DNA of 64,000 nt from Hoyosella rhizosphaerae (GCF_014643175.1 NZ_BMJH01000001.1:496001-560000), one strand, 5' to 3'; shown: positions 8,451 to 16,213, counted from the first letter of the stretch. Made by a program: numbers and translations. Notes: generated by a model from the letters alone, not told the origin.

Positions 8451-9983
8451 TTATTTTCCTTTCCATTGTGGTGACGTGGTTGACGCGAGGTCACGTGTAG
8501 CGGGCCCCTCAAGCAGCGTGCCGTCGGCGCTGAATCGGGAACCGTGGAGCGGGCAGTCCCACGTTCGTTCGGCCGAGTTCCAGCACACGAGGCCTTTCAA
8601 ATGTGGGCACACGGCAGAGACTGTGCGGGTGTGGCCATCGACAGTGCTGGAGGCAACTGGCCGCCACCCGCTCCGATGCACGACACCTTCCCCTTCGGCA
8701 GGAGGCTGAGCCGTGGTGTGCGCGAACTGGGCCCAACCTGTGGCGACGTGAACGCCGACTTTGGCGTTCGTGGCCGCGAAACTGGGCAGCCGTCTGATTG
8801 CAATGGAACGCTGACTGTCAAAAAGTGTTGCCCCAGGAATAGAGTCGCTGGACCCGCCCGCTAGTCGCGCCGACAAGATGCGGCCTGCAGCTACTCCATT
8901 TGTCATTCCCCACTTCGCGTACCCGCTGGCAAACAGAACCTTGTCACTTGTGGGGGTGAGTGCACCCACAACAGGTAACCCGTCGACGGTTTGATAGTCC
9001 TGAGCTGACCACTGGTGGGTCGGACTCAACGACGGAAAATAATGTTGAGTCCAGTCCACAAGGTTGCGGGCACACATGCGGGTGTTTGCGGCGCGCCCCA
9101 CGACATGCCCGTTTCCGCCGACAAGCAGGTGTCCGGGCGCGGAGCGCAGCGATCGTGTTGGTGCCACGTCCGGGGGATCAACAGATACGTACATACCTGT
9201 TAGCGGCTGAGTCCCATTCGGAACGGCAAACGCTGCTAGGTAGGACCTCTGAGCCTCAAGTTTCGCGAAAAAGAAGCCGCGGTCGAGGATCGGGGTACCC
9301 GTGGCGAGCACCACCCGGTCGGTTGGGATGTCACCGCGGGACGTGTGTACCGTGACAGAACCCGTGGTGCTGACACGTCGCACCCGTATTCCTCGGTGGA
9401 CGGTGCCGCCGAGCTCGACGATCGCAGCGACAAGCGAGTCAGCGAGCGAGACGGGATTGAACTGGAGTTGATTCTTCAGCGCGACGTAACCAGCGACCGG
9501 GAATGGCACAGACTCGGCAGGGGCACCCCGCGCGCTCTCGACTCTCAGACCGGCTGCATCAGCCGACTCTGCTTCGCGCTCCACAATCCGGAGTGACGAG
9601 TCGTGTTGCGCGAAGGTGTATGCAGTGCGTTGCTGGACCTCGACACCTGAGGTCGCACAGAATGCGCGAATCCAGTCCAAGGCTGCCTGGTTGATGGTCA
9701 TGTATTCGCGTGCCGCATCCGCGCCGTGTTTGTGGGCGATCTCGCTAGCCTTTGCACCTTGGAGACACGAGGCTTTCGCTGTAGTGAGGCCAGTGGTGAC
9801 TTCGGCGACGCCACGAGCATCGAGCACTGCGACACGGAGCCCTGCTCGTGCGCATTCAAGCGCACAAACTAACCCGGTCAGGCCAGCACCGATGATCACT
9901 ACGTCGGATTTTGTTTGGGGTATGCCATCGATGAGTGTCGTGTCGGTGCGTACCTGTCGAGTGTCGAGCCAAAGGGACGTCAT
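8451..9983 (-). CDS. FAD-dependent oxidoreductase with C-terminal Rieske domain
   Basis: The 510-residue protein has an N-terminal DadA-type FAD domain: 'VVIIGAGLTGLVCALECARAG' gives the GxGxxG nucleotide-binding loop near residues 29-48. A C-terminal Rieske [2Fe-2S] domain has Cys-Pro-His near residue 454 and Cys-Pro-Leu-His near 473. This two-domain arrangement is known in many bacteria (YhfW-like); substrates are mostly unknown amino acid or amine compounds. It is the first gene of the leftward operon 9983-7023. The start ATG 9983 faces the glycosyltransferase gene at 10169, leaving a 185-base divergent control region that holds a SigF-type promoter toward the glycosyltransferase only. Confidence 0.85.
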   Translation of the reverse strand: MTSLWLDTRQVRTDTTLIDGIPQTKSDVVIIGAGLTGLVCALECARAGLRVAVLDARGVAEVTTGLTTAKASCLQGAKASEIAHKHGADAAREYMTINQAALDWIRAFCATSGVEVQQRTAYTFAQHDSSLRIVEREAESADAAGLRVESARGAPAESVPFPVAGYVALKNQLQFNPVSLADSLVAAIVELGGTVHRGIRVRRVSTTGSVTVHTSRGDIPTDRVVLATGTPILDRGFFFAKLEAQRSYLAAFAVPNGTQPLTGMYVSVDPPDVAPTRSLRSAPGHLLVGGNGHVVGRAANTRMCARNLVDWTQHYFPSLSPTHQWSAQDYQTVDGLPVVGALTPTSDKVLFASGYAKWGMTNGVAAGRILSARLAGGSSDSIPGATLFDSQRSIAIRRLPSFAATNAKVGVHVATGWAQFAHTTAQPPAEGEGVVHRSGWRPVASSTVDGHTRTVSAVCPHLKGLVCWNSAERTWDCPLHGSRFSADGTLLEGPATRDLASTTSPQWKGK

Positions 9984-10065
9984 GGGTGGGGGGTACCACC
10001 GCCACTTGCTCGATAATCATCTGCGGCACAACTTTTTCAGTATTCGGACGTTTAGGGCCCGCAAT

Positions 10066-10090
10066 GTTTGGTTTTCGTTCCCGCGGGTAA
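10066..10090 (+). promoter_or_regulatory. SigF/SigB-type promoter
   Basis: GTTT (10066-10069), a 15-base spacer and GGGTAA (10085-10090). It lies about 80 bases before the glycosyltransferase start. The same layout occurs at 2229 and 11420. Confidence 0.55.
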
Positions 10091-10168
10091 TGCTGTCGAC
10101 ATGACACATAGTCATGGGGTTCTCTGCGCTTAGCGCCGCACTCACATTCATTTAGAGGAAGGACCACT

Positions 10169-11401
10169 ATGCGCGTTGCGTTTGTATCAGAAAACGTCAG
10201 CCCGCTGGTGTCGCCCGGAGTAGCTGAAACTGGGCGGCAGAGCGCGCATGTCGCTCAGCTTTCTGCCGCACTTGCGCGCCGCGGGCACGACGTAGTCGTT
10301 TACACCCGACGCCAGGATTTGGACGCGCCTGATCGAGTACATGCTGATGCAAATTTTGACGTCGTCCACGTCTCAGCAGGTCCCGCCCAACCGAGTTCAC
10401 CAGATAACCACCTGGCCCACATGGCAGATTTTGCACGCTACTTGCGGTGCCAATGGCAGGAAAACCCTCCCGATGTGGTGCACGCTCACTACTGGAGCTC
10501 CGGACTGATGGCCCAACTCGCAGCCCGCACCCTCGGTCTTACGTCGCTACAAACCTTTCATGGATTGGGAAGCATGAAAGCGCGCGTAAAAGGTGGGTCT
10601 CAGCGACAGTACGAGCACCAGATCCGCACCGAACGCGTAGTCGCGAAAGCCGCATCGCGGATCATTGCTACTCATGCCGATGAGGCGCTTGAACTGGCCC
10701 GAATGGGTACGCCACGTACCCGGATTTCTGTTGTGCCAAACGGAGTTGACTTGAATCTCTTCGCACCGTCCGACAGGGTGCCGAGTATCGAAGCCAGGGA
10801 ATCCAGAATGCGACGGATTGTGTGTGTGGGCCCGCTCGAACCACGCCGGGGCTTGGACGCAGTAATTAAGGCCGTAGCGGTGCTTCCTGATGTGGAATTG
10901 ATCATTCCAGGCGGCCCTCCGGGGTGCGAACTCGACGATTACGACGAAGCGCAGCGACTGAATCGACTAGCGGTCGAACATGGGGTGGCGAATCGAGTGC
11001 AACTCGTTGGACATGTCGCTCACGCGGCAATGCCCGCGCTTTTACGTACCGCAGATGTAGTCATTTGTACGCCGTGGTACGAGCCATTCGCAGTTTTACC
11101 TGTGGAGGCGATGGCGTGTGGGATTCCTGTAATTGCTCACGGAGTCGATGGTCATGACGATGCGATTGTCGACGGCGTAACCGGAATGCTCGTTCCACAC
11201 GGCAGTCCACTCCGGTTGGTTGATTGTTTGCGAGAGATTTTCGACCATCCTTCCGTGGCAGAGGGATTGGGTGCGTCCGGTCGAGATCGCGCTGTTGCGC
11301 GGTACTCCTGGGACCAAATAGCCATTGAAACGGAACGCGCGTACATGCGCGCCACACCGAATGTTGTGGGTGACAGGCATGTCAGTGCCGGGCAACATTA
11401 A
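10169..11401 (+). CDS. Glycosyltransferase, GT4 family (GT-B fold)
   Basis: The 410-residue protein is a GT-B glycosyltransferase. The N-terminal acceptor domain starts with 'RVAFVSENVSPL' and has 'DVVHAHYWSSGL' near residue 109. The C-terminal GT4 donor domain has 'ISVVPNGVDLNLF' near residue 190 and the E-x7-E-like 'PWYEPFAVLPVEAMACG' near 310. It transfers a sugar from a nucleotide donor to an unknown acceptor, perhaps a glycolipid or osmolyte. ATG 10169 follows GAGGAAGG. It is monocistronic by spacing, with its own SigF-type promoter and another such promoter (for the CsbD gene) just past its stop. Confidence 0.85.
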   Translation: MRVAFVSENVSPLVSPGVAETGRQSAHVAQLSAALARRGHDVVVYTRRQDLDAPDRVHADANFDVVHVSAGPAQPSSPDNHLAHMADFARYLRCQWQENPPDVVHAHYWSSGLMAQLAARTLGLTSLQTFHGLGSMKARVKGGSQRQYEHQIRTERVVAKAASRIIATHADEALELARMGTPRTRISVVPNGVDLNLFAPSDRVPSIEARESRMRRIVCVGPLEPRRGLDAVIKAVAVLPDVELIIPGGPPGCELDDYDEAQRLNRLAVEHGVANRVQLVGHVAHAAMPALLRTADVVICTPWYEPFAVLPVEAMACGIPVIAHGVDGHDDAIVDGVTGMLVPHGSPLRLVDCLREIFDHPSVAEGLGASGRDRAVARYSWDQIAIETERAYMRATPNVVGDRHVSAGQH

Positions 11402-11419
11402 CGCTCTTTTGCCCGAGAT

Positions 11420-11444
11420 GTTTAACACGCTAACCCCTGGGTAG
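11420..11444 (+). promoter_or_regulatory. SigF/SigB-type promoter for the CsbD-like gene
   Basis: GTTT (11420-11423), a 15-base spacer and GGGTAG (11439-11444), 76 bases before the CsbD-like start. CsbD genes are classical SigB/SigF targets, which strengthens both calls. Confidence 0.7.
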
Positions 11445-11520
11445 ACCACAACAGTCCGCGTTGTGAGGCACTACCACGGCCGGACAAAAACTATAGGTTG
11501 GATTGACGAAAGGGAAGCTG

Positions 11521-11724
11521 ATGTCTGACTTCACCGATGATATGAAGCACAAAGCCGAAGAACTCAAGGGCCGAACCAAGGAAACTGCAGGCGAAGCCAC
11601 AGATGATCAAGACCTCAAGAATGAAGGGGCTGGCGAAAAAACGGCTGCAAAAGTGAAGCAGGCCAAAGATAAAGCCGCCGACGCGGCAAAGAAGGCGAAA
11701 GATGCCATCACCCCCGACAACTAG
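11521..11724 (+). CDS. CsbD-like general stress protein
   Basis: This 67-residue, very charged, helical protein has the CsbD pattern: 'MKHKAEELKGRTKETAGEAT' followed by 'D-D-Q-D-L-K-N-E-G' and a Lys/Ala-rich tail. CsbD proteins are small cytosolic stress proteins of unknown mechanism. ATG 11521 follows AAGGGAAG; the TTG at 11503 is not needed. Upstream is a SigF-type promoter and downstream a GC hairpin at 11741-11768. Confidence 0.85.
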   Translation: MSDFTDDMKHKAEELKGRTKETAGEATDDQDLKNEGAGEKTAAKVKQAKDKAADAAKKAKDAITPDN

Positions 11725-11740
11725 CCATTAGCAGCGAATC

Positions 11741-11768
11741 AGGCGGGGTTCCCATGGGCATCCCGCCT
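11741..11768 (+). terminator. Hairpin after the CsbD-like gene
   Basis: AGGCGGG (11741-11747) pairs perfectly with CCCGCCT (11762-11768), and the loop holds the palindrome CCCATGGG. No T-run follows, so it may be a processing or mRNA-stability hairpin rather than a canonical terminator. Confidence 0.45.
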
Positions 11769-11927
11769 GTGAGCGCGAAGGGGCACGTATTTATATGCCT
11801 TTCATATGTGGCAACTTGAAGCATGCTCAAGTAATAGTTTCTGGGTCCATCAGGAATGGCCTACATGGTTTACTTATGTAATGAGCTAGTAAAATGCAAG
11901 CAATATAGCTTTCGAATGCTTGCGCCG

Positions 11928-12008
11928 CCCCTCGAAGTAGGGGATGCTTAATACAGGTTGAGCGAACAGCCGAAAATCCGGATCATAACCCGGAAGGCTG
12001 GGAAAAGC
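11928..12008 (+). ncRNA. Structured leader RNA upstream of the second STAS gene
   Basis: Several hairpins sit in a row before the terminator at 12009: CCCCT/AGGGG (11928-11943), then a stacked two-part stem (CAGCC with GGCTG, and inside it TCCGG with CCGGA, about 11968-12000) with a purine-rich asymmetric bulge GAAAA. The series ends in a perfect terminator only about 45 bases before the STAS start. This is the plan of a riboswitch or antitermination leader, or of a short independent RNA. It does not match a class I can recall. A GAF-ANTAR protein, whose family binds paired stem-loops, is encoded at 6273. Confidence 0.4.
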
Positions 12009-12038
12009 CCGGCGCTACTATTGCAGCGCCGGATTTTT
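12009..12038 (+). terminator. Rho-independent terminator ahead of the STAS gene
   Basis: CCGGCGCT (12009-12016) and AGCGCCGG (12025-12032) form a perfect 8-bp stem with an 8-base loop, followed by ATTTTTA. It lies between the structured leader and the STAS gene at 12080, the position of an attenuator. Confidence 0.75.
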
Positions 12039-12079
12039 ATGCTCTCTCGGACTTCCTGGTTTTTAGAGGAGGAGCTGAG

Positions 12080-12487
12080 ATGAAATCTGTCGCATCTATT
12101 CGGGGCAAGTCTAAGTGGGCCATGTCGGTGGCTCGTACGCACTCCGCGGATGGAAATATCTGCGTAGCTACGCTGGTCGGTGAGCTGGACGCTTGCGGCT
12201 TGGCCACGCTTGATCGTGCACTATGTGAGCTCCTTGCCCTCGGCGAACCTGTGATGCTCGACTTATCCCGCGTTAGTTTCTGCAGCATTGCATGTGTGGA
12301 AGCAATCGCACATTGCAGAAAAAAGGCGGTGAAGAAAAATCTTGAATTGTCAATTCGAGCTAATCGACGAACCGCTCGCTATTTAGAAATGTGCGAACCT
12401 GATCTGAAAATAGTTGCAGCCGAAGACTTCACTTCCCAAGTAGCCGTCAAATGGCTCAGCAAAGGGCATGCACTGCAACCCGTCTGA
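12080..12487 (+). CDS. STAS-domain anti-sigma factor antagonist
   Basis: The 135-residue protein is a STAS domain (about residues 24-118) with the key loop 'MLDLSRVSFCSIACVEAI', very like that of the STAS protein at 5870. Members bind RsbW-type anti-sigma factors in a way controlled by Ser phosphorylation. ATG 12080 follows GAGGAGGAG at 12066-12074. A terminator lies about 45 bases upstream and may control read-through into the gene. The C-terminal half is unusually Lys/Arg-rich (CRKKAVKKN). No partner gene adjoins it, so the likely target is the RsbW-like protein at 1012. Confidence 0.8.
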   Translation: MKSVASIRGKSKWAMSVARTHSADGNICVATLVGELDACGLATLDRALCELLALGEPVMLDLSRVSFCSIACVEAIAHCRKKAVKKNLELSIRANRRTARYLEMCEPDLKIVAAEDFTSQVAVKWLSKGHALQPV

Positions 12488-12568
12488 GCTAAAAAGATGA
12501 GCGCACATTTGAGTTCCAAGAAGAGCCTTGAGACAGACTGATTTATATCGCAACGATCGGAGCGCGCC

Positions 12569-12775
12569 ATGGTGGAACACGAAAATTCGAAGTCTCGACC
12601 GGAGCCCACCCCGCCAGCGGAAGATCAGACAAGCCTCGTTCATGAGGAGCACCAACCTAGCAATGGTCCGCAACCCAAACTAGCTGGTGCAGTGGTAACC
12701 CTCGCGGTAGTAGCTATTGCAGTTGGATTCCTCATCGTGGCGATCTACGTCGGAGTCCAAGCCTTCAGCGGTTGA
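12569..12775 (+). CDS. Small single-pass membrane protein
   Basis: The 68-residue protein has a hydrophilic, Pro/Glu-rich N-terminal part (residues 1-38) and one TM helix (about residues 40-64) ending in a short tail. ATG 12569 has only a weak purine stretch (GGAGCG) upstream. Such small proteins are common in actinomycete stress loci; no family can be named. Confidence 0.5.
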   Translation: MVEHENSKSRPEPTPPAEDQTSLVHEEHQPSNGPQPKLAGAVVTLAVVAIAVGFLIVAIYVGVQAFSG

Positions 12776-12853
12776 TAACCGCACGTCGTCTTAAAAAGCC
12801 TGACAGGGAGCGTGACTATGCCATCGCGGCTACATGCCACCCCAGCGCACTGC

Positions 12854-13540
12854 TCAATCTGACAACGTAGCACCACGTGATTGTCGGCTTCCCAGGTAAG
12901 CGCTCGAACGGATAGCCGTGAGCCAACCTGGGTAAAGGCGCAGGTATTCCACCTGGTTAACGCCGGGATCGAAAGACAATCCAGGTTCAGCGGTCCGCTC
13001 CAGGGTCAGTTCGCCGACCCAGTGAACCGCACCATTTGACGCACCGGAAAGCAACTCAAAGCCCAGCGGAGCACCCTTGATTGCTTCAGTGAGCGCGTTT
13101 CTGCGAACCGACACGGTGTGGCCACCCAGTGCGCGCGCGTGCAGCCACATTAATTCACCATCAGCACGCTGATAGGGCATCAAGGTGCTGTAACAAGGCC
13201 GTGTCCACAACGCGGACGGTGTGATAATCAAACGACCCAGTACGCCGGTACCAGCACTACTGACCATGAGAACATCCCACGGCTGGGGCCGTTCGATCCG
13301 AATAGCGAGGCCCAGCGCGTCAGGAACGGCGCCAACAAAACCTAGTCCTTTCGAAAGCCTGACGAGGCACGGGTACTCCTCGCGTATCCCAAGCGTGCCG
13401 GGAACAAGAAGTGTGATCGTTCCGGCGAAGCATTCACCCCAAGGGTGGAAGAGTCGGCGGCTACGCCGGAATCCCGCGGCAGCCTGAGCGACCACGCGAG
13501 TGAAAGTCGCCATCCATGTTGACGGTGATGCAGGAACCAT
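12854..13540 (-). CDS. Catalase-superfamily-like protein of unknown function
   Basis: The 228-residue product has the run 'RLFHPWGECFAGTI', 'PCLVRLSKGLG', 'PDALGLAIRI' and 'YSTLMPYQRADG', a pattern I associate with short catalase-related proteins of actinobacteria. It is much shorter than catalase (about 480 residues), so peroxidase activity should not be assumed. ATG 13540 is chosen because a SigF-type -10 box on this strand (13550-13555) ends nine bases before it, which would make a nearly leaderless mRNA. The frame stays open to 13681 and ATG 13513 is another possible start. It is divergent from the HAD gene at 13676. Confidence 0.5.
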   Translation of the reverse strand: MVPASPSTWMATFTRVVAQAAAGFRRSRRLFHPWGECFAGTITLLVPGTLGIREEYPCLVRLSKGLGFVGAVPDALGLAIRIERPQPWDVLMVSSAGTGVLGRLIITPSALWTRPCYSTLMPYQRADGELMWLHARALGGHTVSVRRNALTEAIKGAPLGFELLSGASNGAVHWVGELTLERTAEPGLSFDPGVNQVEYLRLYPGWLTAIRSSAYLGSRQSRGATLSD

Positions 13541-13549
13541 ACGCTCTAG

Positions 13550-13575
13550 ATACCCGTAGTTGTTGATGCGCAAAC
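13550..13575 (-). promoter_or_regulatory. SigF/SigB-type promoter, reverse strand
   Basis: On the minus strand GTTT (13575-13572), a 16-base spacer and GGGTAT (13555-13550) precede ATG 13540 by nine bases. This mirrors the site at 13642-13666 on the other strand. Confidence 0.55.
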
Positions 13576-13641
13576 TCGTGACATGAACAACTTGTACGAC
13601 TGCAGATGGGCCTCCGCACACAATTAAAGGAGACATCCCCA

Positions 13642-13666
13642 GTTTATTTCCAGTGAGAGAGGGTAT
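13642..13666 (+). promoter_or_regulatory. SigF/SigB-type promoter, full consensus
   Basis: GTTT (13642-13645), a 15-base spacer and GGGTAT (13661-13666), the full consensus. ATG 13676 follows after nine bases, so transcription would start at or within a few bases of the start codon. Confidence 0.7.
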
Positions 13667-13675
13667 GCCCACAGG

Positions 13676-14338
13676 ATGCAAGCAGCAGTCCTCTTCGACA
13701 TCGACGGAACATTGGTTGACTCAAACTACCTACACGTCCACGCGTGGCAACGTGCGTTTGACGACGCGGGAATCCCGGTCGAGAGCTGGCGGATACACCG
13801 CTCAATCGGCATGGACGGCTCCAGACTCGTTAGTTCACTGAGCGGTGGTGCAAGCGAAGCTGTGATGAGTGTGGTTAAGAAACTTCACACGCAGTACTAC
13901 CGTGAACTGAGTCCGCAACTACGCGCATTCGAAGGTGCGCGCCACATTCTCGACAAGGTGGATTCGTGCGGAATGCGTTCGGTACTCGCGACATCCGCCC
14001 CGGAAGACGAACTGGTACAACTGCGCAAAGTACTAGACAGAGAAGACGTCATTTCTGCGGTGACATCGGCAGAAGACGTCGTGACCGCGAAGCCCGACCC
14101 GAAAATCGTTGAAATCGCACTGGAACGTGCAGGAGTCCCACAGAACCGGGCAGTGTTCATTGGTGACACTGTCTGGGATGTTGAGGCATCTAACCGAGCT
14201 GGCGTTAACTGCGTGGGAGTTCTCTCCGGCGGAGTGTCGCGTGCGGAACTCGAAGATGCTGGCGCGATCGCGGTGTACAGCAGCGTCGGCGAATTGTGCG
14301 CCAACTTTTCGTCCAGCCCCCTTGCTCGTCTGAAGTAG
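13676..14338 (+). CDS. HAD-superfamily phosphatase, phosphoglycolate-phosphatase-like
   Basis: The 220-residue enzyme is a HAD subfamily I phosphatase. Motif I is 'FDIDGTLVDSN' (residues 7-17) with the nucleophile Asp8 and the acid Asp10. Motif II Ser/Thr is in 'SVLATSAPED' near residue 105, the Lys is in 'TAKPDPKI' near 142, and motif III is 'VFIGDTVWDVEAS' near 163. The helical cap lies between motifs I and II. It removes phosphate from a small organic phosphate that cannot be named. The start ATG 13676 lies nine bases after a perfect SigF-type -10 box, so the message looks leaderless. An inverted repeat follows its stop. Confidence 0.85.
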   Translation: MQAAVLFDIDGTLVDSNYLHVHAWQRAFDDAGIPVESWRIHRSIGMDGSRLVSSLSGGASEAVMSVVKKLHTQYYRELSPQLRAFEGARHILDKVDSCGMRSVLATSAPEDELVQLRKVLDREDVISAVTSAEDVVTAKPDPKIVEIALERAGVPQNRAVFIGDTVWDVEASNRAGVNCVGVLSGGVSRAELEDAGAIAVYSSVGELCANFSSSPLARLK

Positions 14339-14339
14339 C

Positions 14340-14378
14340 GCTCAGCTCCAGGCCCTCAATATGGACCTGGAGCTGAGC
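14340..14378. terminator. Perfect inverted repeat between convergent genes
   Basis: A 13-bp perfect stem, GCTCAGCTCCAGG (14340-14352) with CCTGGAGCTGAGC (14366-14378), lies between the ends of the HAD and SRPBCC genes. It could serve both strands. No T-run follows on either side. Confidence 0.6.
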
Positions 14379-14390
14379 TGGATTCGAGCT

Positions 14391-14852
14391 TTATGGTTTG
14401 GGTGGTTCGACGTTTCCCCGCCATGAACCTGTCGACGTTCCCAAGTCTTCGATGTATTCCTTAAAGCGCTTCATGTCGCCTTTGATTTGCACATCGACGA
14501 TGTTGAGCGCATCTGCGACCTGCTCAGCAATCCCTTCCGGATCAATATCAATCTGAGCTGTTACTCGCGTGGTGTCTTCATCGAGCCGGTGAAACGTGAT
14601 GACACCGGCGTGCGTTGGCCCCTCGGTGGAGTGCCAGGCCACGCGCTCGTCAGGATGCTGCTCATCAATCACCGCCGCGAACTCTCGAGAAACCGGCCCG
14701 AACTTCACATGCCACCGCAGGTGCGTGTCGTCGAGCTGCTCAATCTTCTCAACATGTTCCATAAACAGTGGGTACCGTTCGAATTGCGTCCACTGGTTGT
14801 AGGCGACGCTAACAGGTACGTTCACGTCGATTGCTTGGGTGACTGTGCCCAT
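14391..14852 (-). CDS. SRPBCC-family (cyclase/dehydrase-like) protein
   Basis: The 153-residue protein has the START-like/SRPBCC fold: 'IDVNVPVSVAYNQWTQFERYP' at residues 8-28, a middle strand 'LRWHVKFGPVSREFAAVI', and the late 'RFKEYIEDLG' helix. The polyketide cyclase/dehydrase subgroup includes many small stress proteins that bind hydrophobic ligands. ATG 14852 follows AAGGAG (reverse strand). A SigF-type promoter lies about 100 bases upstream at 14955-14979. Confidence 0.8.
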   Translation of the reverse strand: MGTVTQAIDVNVPVSVAYNQWTQFERYPLFMEHVEKIEQLDDTHLRWHVKFGPVSREFAAVIDEQHPDERVAWHSTEGPTHAGVITFHRLDEDTTRVTAQIDIDPEGIAEQVADALNIVDVQIKGDMKRFKEYIEDLGTSTGSWRGNVEPPKP

Positions 14853-14954
14853 GAGGAACTCCTTACGGTTGCGTTATCCAGAAATTTTCTTAGTCATGCG
14901 GTTCCTATCGTCGCGGTGACTTCCCGCGCAGTTTTCCCGTCGCATGGAGTGTGA

Positions 14955-14979
14955 CTACCCCGGATCAGTTCGAATAAAC
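14955..14979 (-). promoter_or_regulatory. SigF/SigB-type promoter, reverse strand
   Basis: On the minus strand GTTT (14979-14976), a 15-base spacer and GGGTAG (14960-14955) point toward the SRPBCC gene at 14852. Confidence 0.6.
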
Positions 14980-15014
14980 GAATAAGCGGCGGGGCAAATA
15001 AATTTCCTTGAGAT

Positions 15015-15039
15015 GTTTGCGGCGCCCAAAAGGGGGAAG
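15015..15039 (+). promoter_or_regulatory. Possible weak SigF/SigB-type promoter
   Basis: GTTT (15015-15018), a 15-base spacer and GGGAAG (15034-15039), 44 bases before the next start. The -10 matches only GGGxAx; position and company make it plausible. Confidence 0.35.
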
Positions 15040-15082
15040 CCCATAGTCCCGCGATGAATTTCGACCGGTGGAGGAGGACCCG

Positions 15083-15316
15083 ATGACTACGTGTGCAACA
15101 TGCGGAAATGATTACGACAAGCCGCTCTTAATCACACAGGGTGATAGAACGGCGGCCTTCGATAGCTTCGAATGCGCAATTCAAAGCATGGCGCCCCAGT
15201 GCCATCATTGCCATTGTCGAATCATTGGACATGGCCACGAAAGCGGTGGGCAGATGTTCTGCTGCGCGCACTGCGCAAACCAAACCGGAGTCACAGGTGT
15301 AGAAGATCGCGTGTGA
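15083..15316 (+). CDS. Small Cys/His-rich metal-binding protein
   Basis: This 77-residue protein has repeated zinc-knuckle motifs: CATC near residue 3, then C-H-H-C-H-C near 37-42, and C-C-A-H-C near 59-63. The spacing resembles small metallothionein-like or zinc-ribbon proteins of actinobacteria. ATG 15083 follows GGAGGAGG at 15070-15077; an in-frame ATG at 15068 comes before that site. It is the first of four rightward genes to 17117 that look co-transcribed. Confidence 0.7.
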   Translation: MTTCATCGNDYDKPLLITQGDRTAAFDSFECAIQSMAPQCHHCHCRIIGHGHESGGQMFCCAHCANQTGVTGVEDRV

Positions 15317-15351
15317 GAACACGTCATCAACAATCAACATCAAGGATCGTT

Positions 15352-16191
15352 ATGGATGAACCGATGATCGAACACCCGGGGCACACCGACGAGATGCCGT
15401 CGCCGCCCGCCGACGAAATGCGTGGCTATGTAGGTAGATCATTGCTTTCCGGGCAAAAAGCACTCATTACGGGTGGTGACTCAGGAATTGGTCGTGCGGT
15501 CGCAGTGGCCTTCGCGAAGGAAGGCGCAGACGTAGCTATTGCATATCTGTCAGAGCACGACGACGCTCAACACACTGTCGACCTCATCGAAAAGGAGGGT
15601 CGCCGGGCCGTCAGCTACGCGGTGGACATAGCTGACCCACAAGCGTGCCGACAACTAGTTGCCGACACAGCCAGCGAACTTGGGGGGCTGTCTATCCTGG
15701 TCAACAATGTGGCGTATCAGATGCCGGTGGAGGAATTCGAGGACATCAGCGACGAACAATGGCGTCACACATTCACCGTGAATATCGATTCGTTCTTTCA
15801 CATCACCAAAGCTTCCCTGCAGCATCTTTCGCGCGGCTCCGCGATCATCAACACGTCGTCCATCAACGGTCTCCGCGGCAACAAACAGTTGATCGACTAT
15901 TCCGCAACCAAAGGTGCAGTTCTCGCACTGACATACTCGCTTGCGCAGTCGCTGCTAGATCGCGGCATTCGGGTCAATTGTGTTGCACCGGGACCAGTGT
16001 GGACACCGCTTATACCAGCAACCTTTCCGAAGGAAGCGGTGGAAAACTTCGGGGAGCAAGCCCCTTACAACCGTGCCGCACAACCAGACGAGATCGCCCC
16101 CTCGTTTGTATTCTTCGCGGCAAACCAGTTTTCGTCCTACTACTCGGGCGAAGTACTCGCGCCGATCGGCGGCGAAACTCTGCCTGGCTAA
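15352..16191 (+). CDS. SDR-family oxidoreductase, general stress protein 39-like
   Basis: The 279-residue enzyme is a short-chain dehydrogenase: cofactor loop 'ALITGGDSGIGRAVAVAFA' (residues 37-55), N-N-V-A near residue 120, catalytic Ser in 'NTSSINGLRG' near 168, and Tyr-x3-Lys in 'YSATKGAV' near 181. The long N-terminal extension 'PPADEMRGYVG' before the Rossmann fold is that of the GSP39/YhdF/YhxC stress subgroup. It reduces an unknown carbonyl with NAD(P)H. ATG 15352 has AAGGA nearby. It sits in the small operon with the Cys-rich, ChaB-like and DUF4383-like genes. Confidence 0.85.
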   Translation: MDEPMIEHPGHTDEMPSPPADEMRGYVGRSLLSGQKALITGGDSGIGRAVAVAFAKEGADVAIAYLSEHDDAQHTVDLIEKEGRRAVSYAVDIADPQACRQLVADTASELGGLSILVNNVAYQMPVEEFEDISDEQWRHTFTVNIDSFFHITKASLQHLSRGSAIINTSSINGLRGNKQLIDYSATKGAVLALTYSLAQSLLDRGIRVNCVAPGPVWTPLIPATFPKEAVENFGEQAPYNRAAQPDEIAPSFVFFAANQFSSYYSGEVLAPIGGETLPG

Positions 16192-16213
16192 ACTTTCGAC
16201 GAAGGGTCACGAC

